This document shows positions 7,728 to 17,231 of a DNA stretch of 64,000 nucleotides, in pieces. The stretch lies in contig NZ_CP065915.1 in NCBI RefSeq assembly GCF_016134045.1, positions 2,418,001 to 2,482,000 on the forward strand. The letters are read 5' to 3'. The translations under genes were made by a program, and so were the position numbers. This DNA is from Pelagovum pacificum (lineage in GTDB: Bacteria; Pseudomonadota; Alphaproteobacteria; Rhodobacterales; Rhodobacteraceae). The notes beneath the pieces are model-generated. The model saw nothing but the letters and a program-made list of their open reading frames with translations. It was not told the origin of the DNA and did not search any database. Each line of letters begins with the position of its first letter. Within the stretch, counting starts at the first letter, position 1.

Positions 7728-8777
7728 ATGACCCTCAAGCATCTGCTCGGCTCCGCCGCCGCGCTCGCCACGGTCGCCTCCGCCGCCGCGGCCCAGGACG
7801 GCGACCTCATCATTCTCGACTATCCGGGGTTCGAGGATCCCGCCTACCACGCCGCCTACATCGAGAAGAACGGCGACAGCCCGACCTTCAGCTTCTTCGG
7901 TGACGAGGAAGAGGCGTTCCAGAAACTCGTCTCCGGCTTCGAGGCCGACATCGCCCACATCTGCGCCGGCTCGGTGACGAAGTGGGTCGAGAGCGGCATC
8001 ATCGAGCCGTGGGACACCAGCATGATCGACGCCTTCGGCGAGCTGAACTCCGACCTGACGGGTGAAGACGTGGCCTCCGGCGATGCCGAAGCCTACTTCA
8101 TTCCGACCGACTTCGGCTCGACCGCGATCGCCTACAATCCCGACGAAGTGCCGGAAGAGGACGTCTCGACCCTCGAAGTCTTCAAGAACCCCGACTACGC
8201 CGGCCGCCTGACGATCCCCGACAACGTCGACGACGCCTACGCGCTCGCTTACCTCGCCACCGGTGTCACCAACTGGTCCGAGGCGACGGACGAGGAATTC
8301 GAGGCCGCCAGCGCCTGGCTGCGGGAGGTTCACCCGAACCTGCGCACCTATTGGACGGACCCGGCCGAGCTCGCGCAGCTCCTCTCCTCGGGCGAGATCC
8401 TCGTCTCCTGGGCCTGGAACGAGACCTACCCGACGATGGTCGAGGAAGGCCGGTCCATCGCGTTCGAGCGTGAAATGACCGAGGGCTCCTCGCTCTGGCT
8501 CTGCGGCTACGTCAACATGACCGAGTCGCCGGGCTCGGAGGAGAAGGCCTACGACTACCTGAACGCCATCCTCGCCCCCGAGAGCGCGATGCCGCTGCTC
8601 GAGGCCGGCTTCGGCACCTCGAACGATGCCGCCCTCTCGAGCGAGATCAGCGAAGAGGACCTCGTCGCCTCCGGCCTCGAGTCGATCGACGTACCGGTGC
8701 TCGCCCAGCTACCGATGAGCCAGGAGCTGCGTCAGAAGCAGTCCGAGACGTTCGAGATGATCAAGGCCGGGTTCTGA
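7728..8777 (+). CDS. Polyamine-type (PotD/PotF-like) ABC transporter substrate-binding protein
   Basis: 349 residues from ATG at 7728, preceded by AGGGAG. A secretory signal peptide (about residues 1-22, ending ASAAAAQ) is followed by a two-lobe periplasmic binding fold with PotD-like segments: HICAGSVTKWVESGIIEPWD, YFIPTDFGSTAIAYNP and ILVSWAWNETYP. Such proteins bind spermidine, putrescine or other small cations and pass them to a PotBC/A transporter. No permease or ATPase gene is adjacent: it is alone on its strand and followed by a strong terminator, so it is an orphan binding protein. The ligand is unknown. Confidence 0.85.
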   Translation: MTLKHLLGSAAALATVASAAAAQDGDLIILDYPGFEDPAYHAAYIEKNGDSPTFSFFGDEEEAFQKLVSGFEADIAHICAGSVTKWVESGIIEPWDTSMIDAFGELNSDLTGEDVASGDAEAYFIPTDFGSTAIAYNPDEVPEEDVSTLEVFKNPDYAGRLTIPDNVDDAYALAYLATGVTNWSEATDEEFEAASAWLREVHPNLRTYWTDPAELAQLLSSGEILVSWAWNETYPTMVEEGRSIAFEREMTEGSSLWLCGYVNMTESPGSEEKAYDYLNAILAPESAMPLLEAGFGTSNDAALSSEISEEDLVASGLESIDVPVLAQLPMSQELRQKQSETFEMIKAGF

Positions 8778-8799
8778 GCCTCAGACCATCCGGTATTGC

Positions 8800-8832
8800 A
8801 CCCTCGCGGGAGACCGCGGGGGTGTTTTTTTT
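8800..8832 (+). terminator. Strong Rho-independent terminator
   Basis: ACCCTCGCGG (8800-8809), loop GAGA, CCGCGGGGGT (8814-8823): a 10-bp stem with a single G-U pair, followed by a run of eight T at 8825-8832. It is 22 bp past the stop of the binding-protein gene. Confidence 0.93.
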
Positions 8833-8883
8833 GGGGGGGCCGTTGGGGGTGCGCATCGAGCGCGCACCCTACGCGATCCGCCT

Positions 8884-9296
8884 GCAACGCGCCGCATAGC
8901 CTTCGCCCCTCGGGGGAGAGGGTTGGGTGAGGGCCAGTCCGCATCCACCGCGCACCCCACACCATATACCCGCAACGCGCCGCATAGCCCTCTCCCCGCG
9001 GGGGAGAGGGTTGGGTGAGGGGCCAGCGCGCGCCCACCGCGCACCCACACCATCCACCCGCAACGCGCCGCATAGCCCTCTCCCCTCGGGGGAGAGGGTT
9101 GGGTGAGAGGCCAGCGCGCGCCCACCCGCACCCACACCATCCACCCGCAGCGCGCCGCATGGCCCTCTCCCCTCGGGGGAGAGGGTTGGGTGAGGGGCCA
9201 GCGCGCATCCACCGCGCACCCCACGCGATCCGCCTGCAACGCGCCGCATAGCCCTCTCCCCTCGGGGGAGAGGGTTGGGTGAGGGGCCAGCGCGCG
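8884..9296. repeat. Array of five ~88-bp tandem repeats, each with an inverted-repeat core
   Basis: Copies begin at about 8884, 8972, 9060, 9147 and 9236 (periods 88, 88, 87, 89); the last is incomplete. Each has a lead GCAACGCGCCGCATAGCC, a palindromic core CCCTCTCCCC-TCGGGGGAGAGGG, then TTGGGTGAGGGGCCAGCGCGC and a variable spacer. A degenerate partial spacer unit precedes copy 1 (from about 8850). The core resembles the widespread proteobacterial intergenic palindromes that read as TLSPEGEG in translation. Copies differ at several bases, so the array is not a very recent duplication. Confidence 0.9.
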
Positions 9297-9461
9297 CGCC
9301 CTCCCCGCCCCGACACACCACCCGCACAATCCCCAGAAGATCGAAGTTCCGCCCCGCCTTCACCAAGGTTAACCGCCCCAACCCCGCTCTGAGCAGTTGC
9401 CCGATCCCGAGCCCCCGCCTAGGCTGCCGGCAGTTCATTCACAGACCCGCATTCCAGCACC

Positions 9462-9926
9462 ATGATCCGATTTCTCGCACCGCTCTTCTTCTGCCTCGTC
9501 GCCGCCACCGCATGGGCGGAGACACTCTATGTCCACGCCCCCGGCGATGGTTACCTGAACCTGCGCACCGGGCCCGGGACCGGCTACGCGATCGCGGCCG
9601 AGATGTATCACGGGTCCGGTGTCGACGTTCTCGACAAGCCGGGGGCCTGGTATCGGGTTCGCCATCCCGACACCGGTCTCTCCGGCTGGGCGCACAGCAG
9701 TTACCTGACGCACCGGACCGACCTGCGGGACATGTACGTGAATTCACCCGGCGACGGTTTCCTGAACCTGAGGACCGGCCCCACCAGTGGCGCGCAGGTG
9801 ATCCGGCGAATGTACCATGGCGACGCGGTGAGCCTGCAGGGACGCAACGGCCGCTGGTTCTTTCTCTATCATCACGGCTCCGGCTCTCAGGGCTGGGCGC
9901 ACGGACGATACCTGACGGGACCCTGA
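9462..9926 (+). CDS. Secreted protein with two bacterial SH3 (SH3b) domains
   Basis: 154 residues. A signal peptide (about 1-19, ending TAWA) is followed by two tandem SH3b repeats. They are marked by YLNLRTGPGTG (31-41) and FLNLRTGPTSG (100-110), each with a closing GWAHSSYL or GWAHGRYL. SH3b domains bind peptidoglycan or peptides and usually target cell-wall or periplasmic proteins. No enzyme domain is present, so this is a binding or adaptor protein. It lies four bases upstream of another small exported protein, suggesting a two-gene unit. Confidence 0.85.
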   Translation: MIRFLAPLFFCLVAATAWAETLYVHAPGDGYLNLRTGPGTGYAIAAEMYHGSGVDVLDKPGAWYRVRHPDTGLSGWAHSSYLTHRTDLRDMYVNSPGDGFLNLRTGPTSGAQVIRRMYHGDAVSLQGRNGRWFFLYHHGSGSQGWAHGRYLTGP

Positions 9927-9930
9927 CGAC

Positions 9931-10377
9931 ATGAAGACCGCCATCGCGCTGCTGTGCCTCCTCGCCGCCGCACCGGCAGCTGCCCAGGATTGTACCCTGC
10001 CCGTCGCCAATCCCCGCGCCGACGGCTGGGTGATGGAACAATCACCCGATGACGGCTGGTCGGCCAGCCACGAGGTCCTGTCACTGACCGTCCTGCTCAC
10101 CGTCGACGCTCCGGTCACGCCGCTCGCGCTCGACTGGTATGTGCCGCCGGAGCTCGGCAGCCGGGTCGGCCTGCTGCGCTATTTCTCCGGCGAGCCGGGC
10201 ACCTACGAGCTGACGGTGCTGGAGCGCACGGCCGTCATCGACCTCGAAAGCGGGCTGATCCTCGCCGCGCCGATCTCCTCGGCGAACTGCGTGCCGACGG
10301 TCTGGACCTGGTACGAGGACCGGCTCGAGGTCGATGACGGCCACGGCGGGGTCGTCGTGGAACTGCCGGCGGGATAA
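9931..10377 (+). CDS. Unrecognised exported protein
   Basis: 148 residues with a clear signal peptide (about 1-18, ending APAAAQ) and no transmembrane segment afterwards. The mature part is acidic, with two cysteines (one near the mature N-terminus, one near residue 119) that could form a disulfide. I do not recognise the family. It starts four bases after the SH3b gene and ends 50 bp before the ymdB-like gene, so it is probably co-expressed with the SH3b protein. Confidence 0.7.
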   Translation: MKTAIALLCLLAAAPAAAQDCTLPVANPRADGWVMEQSPDDGWSASHEVLSLTVLLTVDAPVTPLALDWYVPPELGSRVGLLRYFSGEPGTYELTVLERTAVIDLESGLILAAPISSANCVPTVWTWYEDRLEVDDGHGGVVVELPAG

Positions 10378-10427
10378 TCCCCGAAAGGCCGTTTCCGCCC
10401 GGCGCGCGGCCGTGCTAAGGCACGGCG

Positions 10428-11240
10428 ATGCGACTGCTTTTCCTTGGTGACGTGATGGGTCGTGCCGGGCGCTCGGCCATCACGTCGGACCTGCCCCGCC
10501 TGCGAGAGGCGTGGCGGCTCGATTTCGTCGTGGTCAACGGGGAGAACGCCACCAACGGTGCCGGCCTGTCCGTCGAGCACGCAAAGCTCATCCTGCAGGC
10601 CGGGGCCGATGCCATCACGCTCGGCGATCATGCGTTCGACCAGAAGGACATGCTGGGCTTCTGCGAGTCAGAACCCCGCATCGTCCGCCCGCTGAACTAT
10701 TCCAAGGCGGCGCCGGGCCGTGGCGCCCGCGTCTTCGACGCGCCGGGCGGCCGCAAGGTCCTGGTGGCGCAGGTTCTGGGGCAGGTGTTCATGAAGCGCC
10801 CGTTCGACGACCCGTTCTCCGCCGTCGAGACGGTGCTCAAGAGCCATCCGCCCGGCGGCATGGTCAACGCCAGTCTGCTCGACGTCCATTGCGAAGCGAC
10901 TTCCGAGAAGATGGCGATGGGCCATTTCTGCGACAGCCGGGCGAGTGTCGTGGTCGGCACGCACACGCACGTCCCCACCGGCGACGCGATGATCCTGCCG
11001 GGCGGCACGGCCTACATGACCGATGCCGGGATGTGCGGCGATTATCACTCGGTCATCGGCATGGACAAGCAGGAGCCCCTGCGCCGCTTCATCACCGGCA
11101 TGCCGAAAAGCCGTTTCGAGCCCGCCAAGGGAGAGGCCACGCTGTCTGGCCTCTATGTCGAGACCGACGACCGCACCGGCAAGGCGACGCGCGTGACCGC
11201 GGTGCGACAGGGCGGACGGCTGGAGCAGTCCGGCCCGTGA
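10428..11240 (+). CDS. ymdB: YmdB-like metallophosphoesterase (TIGR00282 family)
   Basis: 270 residues. The dinuclear-metal phosphoesterase motifs are in order: FLGDVMGRAG (4-13), VVNGENATNGAG (36-47), ITLGDHAFDQK (about 63-73) and VVGTHTHVPTGD (about 180-191). Bacillus YmdB hydrolyses 2',3'-cAMP and affects development and biofilm formation. The cellular role in alphaproteobacteria is not settled. The gene is 50 bp downstream of the exported-protein gene and about 60 bp upstream of the SLC13 transporter on the same strand. Confidence 0.9.
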   Translation: MRLLFLGDVMGRAGRSAITSDLPRLREAWRLDFVVVNGENATNGAGLSVEHAKLILQAGADAITLGDHAFDQKDMLGFCESEPRIVRPLNYSKAAPGRGARVFDAPGGRKVLVAQVLGQVFMKRPFDDPFSAVETVLKSHPPGGMVNASLLDVHCEATSEKMAMGHFCDSRASVVVGTHTHVPTGDAMILPGGTAYMTDAGMCGDYHSVIGMDKQEPLRRFITGMPKSRFEPAKGEATLSGLYVETDDRTGKATRVTAVRQGGRLEQSGP

Positions 11241-11301
11241 TCCGGCTTGCACCCCTCGCTTCGCCGGATCATCCTCACGGCTGGCGAGTCGACAGGGCAT
11301 C

Positions 11302-13089
11302 ATGACTGACCTACTCCAGCTTTCGCAGACCGGCGAAGCGATCCTCACCCTCACCATCGTCGTGATGATGTTCCTCGCGTTTCTGCGAGAGACCTATCCG
11401 GCGGAAGTGGTGGCCATCTGCGGCGCGGCCCTGATGTTGGTGGCCGGCGTCCTGCCCTACGAACAGGCCCTGACCGTTCTGTCGAACCCGGCGCCCTGGA
11501 CCATCGCGGCAATGTTCATCGTGATGGGCGCATTGGTGCGCACCGGCAGTCTCGATGCGCTGACGAGTTTCGCCGACCGCTACGCGCAGACCCATCCGAA
11601 GCTCGCCATCGGGGCGGTGCTGGTGTTCGTCATCCTCGCCTCGGCGATCATGAACAACACGCCCGTCGTCGTCGTGATGATCCCGGTGATGGTGCAACTG
11701 TCCCGCACGCTCGGACGACCGGCGTCGAAGTTCCTGATCCCGCTGTCCTACGCGGCGATCATGGGCGGCACGCTGACGCTGATCGGCACGTCGACCAACC
11801 TGCTGGTCGACGGCGTGGGCCGCCGCTACGGGCTCGAGCCGTTCTCGATCTTCGAGATCACCCCGCTCGGCCTGATCGTGGTCGCGTGGGGCATGGTCTA
11901 CCTGCTGTTCATCGCGCCGCGGCTGCTGCCCGACCGGGACAGCATGGCGACGCTCCTGTCGGACCGCTCGAAGATGCGCTTCTTCACCGAGGCGGTGATC
12001 CCGCCCGACAGCAACCTCGTCGGTCGCGAAGTGACAGGCGTCCAGCTCTTCAAGCGCGAGGGCGTGCGGCTGATCGACGTGATCCGGGGCGACCTGTCGC
12101 TCCGGCGCGACCTCAAGGGCGTCGAGCTGCAGGTCGGTGACCGCGTAGTGCTTCGGACCGCCATGTCCGAGATCCTGTCGCTCCAGCGGAACAAGTCGCT
12201 GCGCCGGGTCGACCAGCTCTCCACGGTCGAGACCCAGACGGTCGAAGCCCTCATCACGCCTGGCTGCAAGATGGTCGGCCGGACGCTCGGCACGCTGCGG
12301 CTGCGCCGGCGCTTCGGGGTCTACGTGCTTGCCGTGCACCGCCGGAACCAGAACATCGGCCGCGCCATCGACGACCTCGTCGTCCGGGTCGGCGATACGC
12401 TTCTGCTCGAGGGGGCGCACGAGGATATCCAGCGTCTTGCCACGGAGATGGAGCTCGTCGACGTCTCCCAGCCCTCCGCTCGCGCATTCCGCCGCAGCCA
12501 CGCCCCGATCGCCATCGGCGCGCTGTTCGGGATCGTGATCCTCGCCGCGCTCAGCGTGATGCCAATCCTCGCGCTCGCCGTCATCGCGGTCGCACTCGTG
12601 CTGGTCACGGGCTGTATCGATGCCGACGAGGCCTTCGGCTACATCGACACGCGCCTGCTGGCGCTGATCTTCGCGATGCTGGCGGTGGGGGCGGCGCTCG
12701 ACCATTCCGGCGCGGTGCAGCTGATCGCCGGGGCGCTGGCGCCGTCGCTGGCGGTGCTGCCTGCCTTCGCGGTCGTGTTCGCGGTCTATGTGCTGGCGAC
12801 CACGCTCACCGAAGTCGTGTCGAACAACGCGGTCGCGGTGGTTATGACGCCGATCGCGATCGGCCTTGCCAACGCGCTCGGCTTCGATCCACGGCCGCTG
12901 GTGATTGCGGTTATGTTCGCCTCCTCCGCCGCCTTCGCGACACCGATCGGCTACCAGACCAACACGCTGGTCTACGGTCCGGGCGGCTACAAGTTCTCCG
13001 ACTTCATCCGCGTCGGCCTGCCGCTGAACCTGTCGCTGGCCGTGATCGTCTCCATCGCCATCCCGCTGATCTGGCCCCTGGTTCCCTAG
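11302..13089 (+). CDS. SLC13/DASS-type anion transporter with two central RCK_C (TrkA-C) domains
   Basis: 595 residues. The N-terminal half has hydrophobic segments and the family signature around NNTPVVVVMIPVM and GTSTNLLVDG. It is followed by two soluble RCK_C/TrkA-C modules (about 215-290 and 310-395). A second membrane half contains the inverted-repeat signature SNNAVAVVMTPIA and TPIGYQTNTLVYGPG. Proteins with this layout carry dicarboxylates, sulfate or related anions; RCK_C modules usually bind nucleotides or anions and regulate gating. The substrate is not deducible. The gene ends shortly before a hairpin and the dnaG gene. Confidence 0.88.
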   Translation: MTDLLQLSQTGEAILTLTIVVMMFLAFLRETYPAEVVAICGAALMLVAGVLPYEQALTVLSNPAPWTIAAMFIVMGALVRTGSLDALTSFADRYAQTHPKLAIGAVLVFVILASAIMNNTPVVVVMIPVMVQLSRTLGRPASKFLIPLSYAAIMGGTLTLIGTSTNLLVDGVGRRYGLEPFSIFEITPLGLIVVAWGMVYLLFIAPRLLPDRDSMATLLSDRSKMRFFTEAVIPPDSNLVGREVTGVQLFKREGVRLIDVIRGDLSLRRDLKGVELQVGDRVVLRTAMSEILSLQRNKSLRRVDQLSTVETQTVEALITPGCKMVGRTLGTLRLRRRFGVYVLAVHRRNQNIGRAIDDLVVRVGDTLLLEGAHEDIQRLATEMELVDVSQPSARAFRRSHAPIAIGALFGIVILAALSVMPILALAVIAVALVLVTGCIDADEAFGYIDTRLLALIFAMLAVGAALDHSGAVQLIAGALAPSLAVLPAFAVVFAVYVLATTLTEVVSNNAVAVVMTPIAIGLANALGFDPRPLVIAVMFASSAAFATPIGYQTNTLVYGPGGYKFSDFIRVGLPLNLSLAVIVSIAIPLIWPLVP

Positions 13090-13090
13090 A

Positions 13091-13110
13091 CGGTTTTCGA
13101 CGGAAAACCG
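13091..13110 (+). terminator. Short hairpin after the SLC13 gene
   Basis: CGGTTTTC, loop GACG, GAAAACCG: a perfect 8-bp stem immediately after the stop codon. It lacks a following T-run, so its role as a terminator is uncertain. Confidence 0.35.
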
Positions 13111-13186
13111 CTATCGACCTTTCGGCGAAAATTCGTGATCGCCGGGCCGGTGGACTCTACCCTCCCGCACCCGGATAATTCCGCCC

Positions 13187-15133
13187 ATGAGTCTGCCCCC
13201 CGCCTTCTTCGACGAGTTGCGCTCGCGCCTGAGCCTCGCCCAGGTCGTCGGGCGCAAGGTCATGTGGGACAACCGCAAGTCGAACGCCGCGAAGGGCGAC
13301 CTCTGGGCGCCCTGCCCGTTCCACCAGGAAAAGACCGCCAGCTTCCACGTCGATGACCGCAAGGGGTTCTACTACTGCTTCGGCTGCCACGCGAAGGGCG
13401 ATGCGATCTCCTTCGTGCGCGAGACGGAGAATGTCGACTTCATCGAGGCGGTGAAGATCCTCGCCGGCGAAGTCGGCCTCCAGGTGCCCGAGGCCGATCC
13501 CCGGGCCCAGCAGCAGGCCGACCAGCGCACCCGCCTGACCGACGTGATGGAAGAGGCGGTGAAATACTTCCGCCTCCAGCTCAAAACCGGCGCGGCGGCT
13601 GACGCGCGGGATTACCTCAAGCGGCGTGGCCTGTCCGAGGACGCACAGGAGCGCTGGCAGATCGGCTTCGCCCCGCCCGGCTGGCAGGGGCTGTCCGACA
13701 GTCTGCGGGGCAAGGGCATCGCACCGGACCTGCTCGACGCTGCCGGCCTCACCCGCAAGTCCGATCGCGGGAAAGAGCCCTACGACGTCTTCCGCAACCG
13801 CATCATGTTCCCGATCCGCGACCCGCGCGGGCGCTGCATAGCCTTTGGCGGCCGCGCGATGGATCCGAACGACAACGCCAAGTACCTGAACTCGCCCGAG
13901 ACTGCGCTCTTCGACAAGTCGCGGACGCTCTACAACCACGGCCCCGCGCGCGAGGCTGCCGGCAAGGGCGCGCCGCTCATCGTGGCGGAAGGCTACATGG
14001 ACGTGATCGCGCTGTCCGAACACGGCTTCGGCGCCGCTGTGGCGCCGCTCGGCACCGCCGTCACTGAGCACCAGCTGGCGCACCTCTGGCGGATGGCCGA
14101 CGAGCCGGTGATCGCGCTCGACGGCGACACCGCCGGGGTCCGGGCGGCCCGCAAGGTGGTGAGCCTCGCCCTGCCAATGCTGCAACCGGGCAAGTCGCTG
14201 CGCTTCGTGCTGCTGCCGGACGGACAGGACCCGGACGATCTTCTGAAGGCCAAGGGCCCGGCGGCGATGGCCAAGCTGCTCGACGAGGCGGACCCGATGG
14301 TGCGCGTGATCTGGGCGGAGGCGACCGAGAACAAGTCTTTCGACAGCCCGGAGCGGAAGGCCGCGCTCGACCACGCGCTGTCGCAACGCACCGCGCAGAT
14401 TCCGGACCAGGGGCTGCGGCGCCACTACGACGACGCGCTGCGCCAGCTGAAGTGGGAGCTGTTCCGCCCTGCCCGCACCCCGCGGCGTGGTGGTGGCTTC
14501 CGGCGCGACGTGCCGGCGACCGCGCGGACCTCCACCCGCAACTCGATGCTCGCGACCGGCGTCATGCCCGAGGACCACCTGCGCGAGGCGGTGATCCTCG
14601 CCACCTTCGTCATCACGCCCGGCGTGCTGCCCGATTTCCTCGGCGAACTCGAACAGCTGTCGTTTTCCGGACCGGGTCACGCGGCGCTCGCCCATGCGCT
14701 GCTGCACATCGATCCGGAAACGGACATCCGTCCGCAGATCGAGGCCCGGCTCGGCCCCGATGCCCTTGAAGCATTGCTCTCCCATACCCATGTCGCCCTC
14801 ACCCCCGCCGTGCGCAGGCCCGGCGATGTCGAGGCCGCGCGCCTCTGCCTGGCGGAGGAACTGGCGAAGCTGAATGCCCGGCGCGGTCACCGGCGGGAAA
14901 TGCAGGAAGCCGAAGAGGACATAAGGGACGGCCTCGCCGACGAACATGTCACCGCCCGCCTTGCCCAGTCCGGGGCAACGCTGCAGCGGGCAGGTTCGGG
15001 CACGTCGTCCGAGGACAGAACGGAATTCGAGGTCGGCGCGAACGGGGCGCGAATCAGCCGCGACGAGCGTGCTCGCTTCGACGATTTGCTCGCGCAGATC
15101 AACTTTGAAAAACGGCCGGACGGCGCTAACTGA
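13187..15133 (+). CDS. dnaG: DNA primase
   Basis: 648 residues. It synthesises RNA primers at the replication fork. The CHC2 zinc finger uses C43, H46, C64 and C67 (CPFHQEKTASFH; YYCFGCHAKGD). The catalytic core has FRNRIMFPI (202-210) and the Toprim motif VAEGYMDVIAL (266-276). The C-terminal ~200 residues are the less conserved DnaB-interaction region. The length is normal for alphaproteobacterial primases. It is 114 bp upstream of rpoD, the usual macromolecular-synthesis arrangement (dnaG-rpoD without rpsU). Confidence 0.97.
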   Translation: MSLPPAFFDELRSRLSLAQVVGRKVMWDNRKSNAAKGDLWAPCPFHQEKTASFHVDDRKGFYYCFGCHAKGDAISFVRETENVDFIEAVKILAGEVGLQVPEADPRAQQQADQRTRLTDVMEEAVKYFRLQLKTGAAADARDYLKRRGLSEDAQERWQIGFAPPGWQGLSDSLRGKGIAPDLLDAAGLTRKSDRGKEPYDVFRNRIMFPIRDPRGRCIAFGGRAMDPNDNAKYLNSPETALFDKSRTLYNHGPAREAAGKGAPLIVAEGYMDVIALSEHGFGAAVAPLGTAVTEHQLAHLWRMADEPVIALDGDTAGVRAARKVVSLALPMLQPGKSLRFVLLPDGQDPDDLLKAKGPAAMAKLLDEADPMVRVIWAEATENKSFDSPERKAALDHALSQRTAQIPDQGLRRHYDDALRQLKWELFRPARTPRRGGGFRRDVPATARTSTRNSMLATGVMPEDHLREAVILATFVITPGVLPDFLGELEQLSFSGPGHAALAHALLHIDPETDIRPQIEARLGPDALEALLSHTHVALTPAVRRPGDVEAARLCLAEELAKLNARRGHRREMQEAEEDIRDGLADEHVTARLAQSGATLQRAGSGTSSEDRTEFEVGANGARISRDERARFDDLLAQINFEKRPDGAN

Positions 15134-15247
15134 CTGCCATAGGCCACATCTGAAGGTTTTTCCGGTAGAGAGCTTGCGAATCACCCGATTCGGCTTTTGA
15201 TTCGAAAGCTAACTCTTCCCGGCAGCCGCCATATCCGAGGAGCGCCC

Positions 15248-17230
15248 ATGGCCGCTAAAGACACCGACGATCACAAGGAAGACGTTCAGGACGGTGACAT
15301 CTCGCTCGACATGAGCCAGGCCGCCGTCAAGAAGATGATCGCCGAAGCGCGAGAGCGCGGGTACATCACCTACGACCAGCTGAACCAGGTTCTTCCCCCT
15401 GACCAGGTCTCGTCCGACCAGATCGAGGACGTGATGTCGATGCTCTCGGAAATGGGCATCCAGGTCACCGAAGAAGAAGAGAGCGAGGAGACCGAGGAGG
15501 AGACGAAGTCCACCGACCTCGTCACCAAGGAAGGCTCCCGCGACGTTGCCCTGTCCTCGGGCGATACCGAGAAGCTCGATCGCACCGACGACCCGGTGCG
15601 CATGTACCTGCGCGAGATGGGCTCGGTCGAGCTTCTGTCCCGTGAGGGCGAGATCGCGATCGCCAAGCGGATCGAGGCTGGCCGGAACACGATGATCCTC
15701 GGGCTCTGCGAGAGCCCCCTGACCTTCCAGGCCATCACGATCTGGCGCGACGAACTTCTGAACGAAGACATTCTGCTGCGCGATGTCATCGACCTCGAGG
15801 CAACGTTCGGCAACCAGCTCGACGGTGCCACGGACGAGGAACCGGTCGTCGATCCCAATGCCGAGTCCCAGACATCCAAGAAGGACGACGGCCCCGAGCT
15901 CGACGCCGACGGCAACCCGATCCAGAAGGACGACGACGAGGACGAGGAAGACGCGGCCAGCATGTCGCTCGCCGCGATGGAAGCCGCGCTCAAGCCGCGC
16001 GTGCTGGAAACGCTCGACATCATCGCCGAGAGCTTCGGGCGCCTGTCCGAGATGCAGGACGCCCGGATTTCCGCCCAGCTGAACGAGGACGCCTCGTTCA
16101 CCGAGCAGAACGAGGAAGTCTACCAGCAGCTCCGCTCCGAGATCGTTGAACTGGTGAACTCGCTTCACCTGCACAACAACCGTATCGAGGCGCTGATCGA
16201 CCAGCTCTACGGCATCAACCGCCGCATCATGTCGATCGACAGCTCGATGGTGAAGCTGGCCGACCAGGCCCGGATCAACCGTCGCGAGTTCATCGACGCC
16301 TATCGCGGCTACGAGCTCGACCCGACGTGGCTCGACCGGATGAGCCAGAACACCGGCCGCGCCTGGCAGGCGTTCATCGAGAAATCGACCGACAAGGTGG
16401 AAGAGCTGCGCGCCGAGATGGCGCAGGTCGGCCAGTATGTCGGCGTCGACATCTCCGAATTCCGCCGCATCGTGAGCCAAGTCCAGAAGGGTGAGAAGGA
16501 AGCCCGCCAGGCCAAGAAGGAAATGGTCGAGGCGAACCTCCGGCTCGTCATCTCGATCGCCAAGAAATACACGAACCGCGGCCTGCAATTCCTTGATCTC
16601 ATTCAGGAAGGCAACATCGGCCTGATGAAGGCCGTCGACAAGTTCGAGTATCGCCGCGGCTACAAGTTCTCCACCTACGCGACATGGTGGATCCGGCAGG
16701 CGATAACCCGCAGCATCGCCGACCAGGCCCGCACGATCCGTATCCCGGTCCACATGATCGAGACGATCAACAAGCTGGTCCGCACCGGCCGCCAGATGCT
16801 CCACGAGATCGGTCGCGAGCCGACGCCCGAGGAGCTGGCCGAAAAGCTGCAGATGCCGCTCGAGAAGGTCCGCAAGGTGATGAAGATCGCCAAGGAACCG
16901 ATCTCTCTCGAGACGCCCATCGGCGACGAGGAAGACAGCCAGCTCGGCGATTTCATCGAGGACAAGAACGCGGTCCTGCCGCTCGACTCCGCCATTCAGG
17001 AGAACCTGAAGGAGACGACGACACGCGTTCTGGCCTCCCTCACCCCGCGCGAGGAACGTGTCCTGCGGATGCGCTTCGGGATCGGCATGAACACCGACCA
17101 CACGCTCGAGGAAGTCGGCCAGCAGTTCTCGGTCACCCGCGAACGGATCCGCCAGATCGAGGCGAAGGCGCTCCGCAAGCTCAAACACCCGAGCCGCTCG
17201 CGCAAGCTCCGCTCGTTCCTGGATCAATAA
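15248..17230 (+). CDS. rpoD: RNA polymerase primary sigma factor (sigma-70)
   Basis: 660 residues from ATG at 15248, preceded by GAGGAG six bases upstream; the open frame continues to 15197 without a better start. Region 1.1 is acidic. A long acidic non-conserved insert follows (about residues 190-240, rich in D and E). Regions 2 and 3 contain [20 protein letters not shown] and [14 protein letters not shown]. Region 4 carries the helix-turn-helix [20 protein letters not shown] near the C-terminus. It is the housekeeping sigma factor for growth genes. The downstream HlyU-like gene begins one base after its TAA. Confidence 0.98.
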   Translation: MAAKDTDDHKEDVQDGDISLDMSQAAVKKMIAEARERGYITYDQLNQVLPPDQVSSDQIEDVMSMLSEMGIQVTEEEESEETEEETKSTDLVTKEGSRDVALSSGDTEKLDRTDDPVRMYLREMGSVELLSREGEIAIAKRIEAGRNTMILGLCESPLTFQAITIWRDELLNEDILLRDVIDLEATFGNQLDGATDEEPVVDPNAESQTSKKDDGPELDADGNPIQKDDDEDEEDAASMSLAAMEAALKPRVLETLDIIAESFGRLSEMQDARISAQLNEDASFTEQNEEVYQQLRSEIVELVNSLHLHNNRIEALIDQLYGINRRIMSIDSSMVKLADQARINRREFIDAYRGYELDPTWLDRMSQNTGRAWQAFIEKSTDKVEELRAEMAQVGQYVGVDISEFRRIVSQVQKGEKEARQAKKEMVEANLRLVISIAKKYTNRGLQFLDLIQEGNIGLMKAVDKFEYRRGYKFSTYATWWIRQAITRSIADQARTIRIPVHMIETINKLVRTGRQMLHEIGREPTPEELAEKLQMPLEKVRKVMKIAKEPISLETPIGDEEDSQLGDFIEDKNAVLPLDSAIQENLKETTTRVLASLTPREERVLRMRFGIGMNTDHTLEEVGQQFSVTRERIRQIEAKALRKLKHPSRSRKLRSFLDQ

Positions 17231-17231
17231 G

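Larger units (their letters stand above)
8778..9461. other. 684-bp gene-free stretch: terminator plus tandem palindromic repeat array
   Basis: It contains the terminator at 8800-8832, the ~88-bp repeat array, and a C-rich tail (9297-9461) leading to the SH3b gene. Long open frames on both strands here are repeat artefacts with repeated TLSPEGRG or NPLPRGER peptides, not genes. Confidence 0.85.

Noticed and set aside
8884..9296. Possible CRISPR array
   Set aside because: Repeat unit is long and palindromic, spacers are themselves repeats of each other, and no cas genes are near.
8732..9438. Three long overlapping minus-strand open frames full of NPLPRGER and TLSPEGRG peptides
   Set aside because: They arise from the 88-bp repeat array read in three frames; no start signals and no non-repeat sequence with coding character.
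13157..15184. 675-codon open frame antisense to dnaG
   Set aside because: Shadow of high-GC coding on the other strand; arginine/valine-rich without domains, while dnaG has complete motifs. The same applies to the 694-codon frame opposite rpoD and other long antisense frames.
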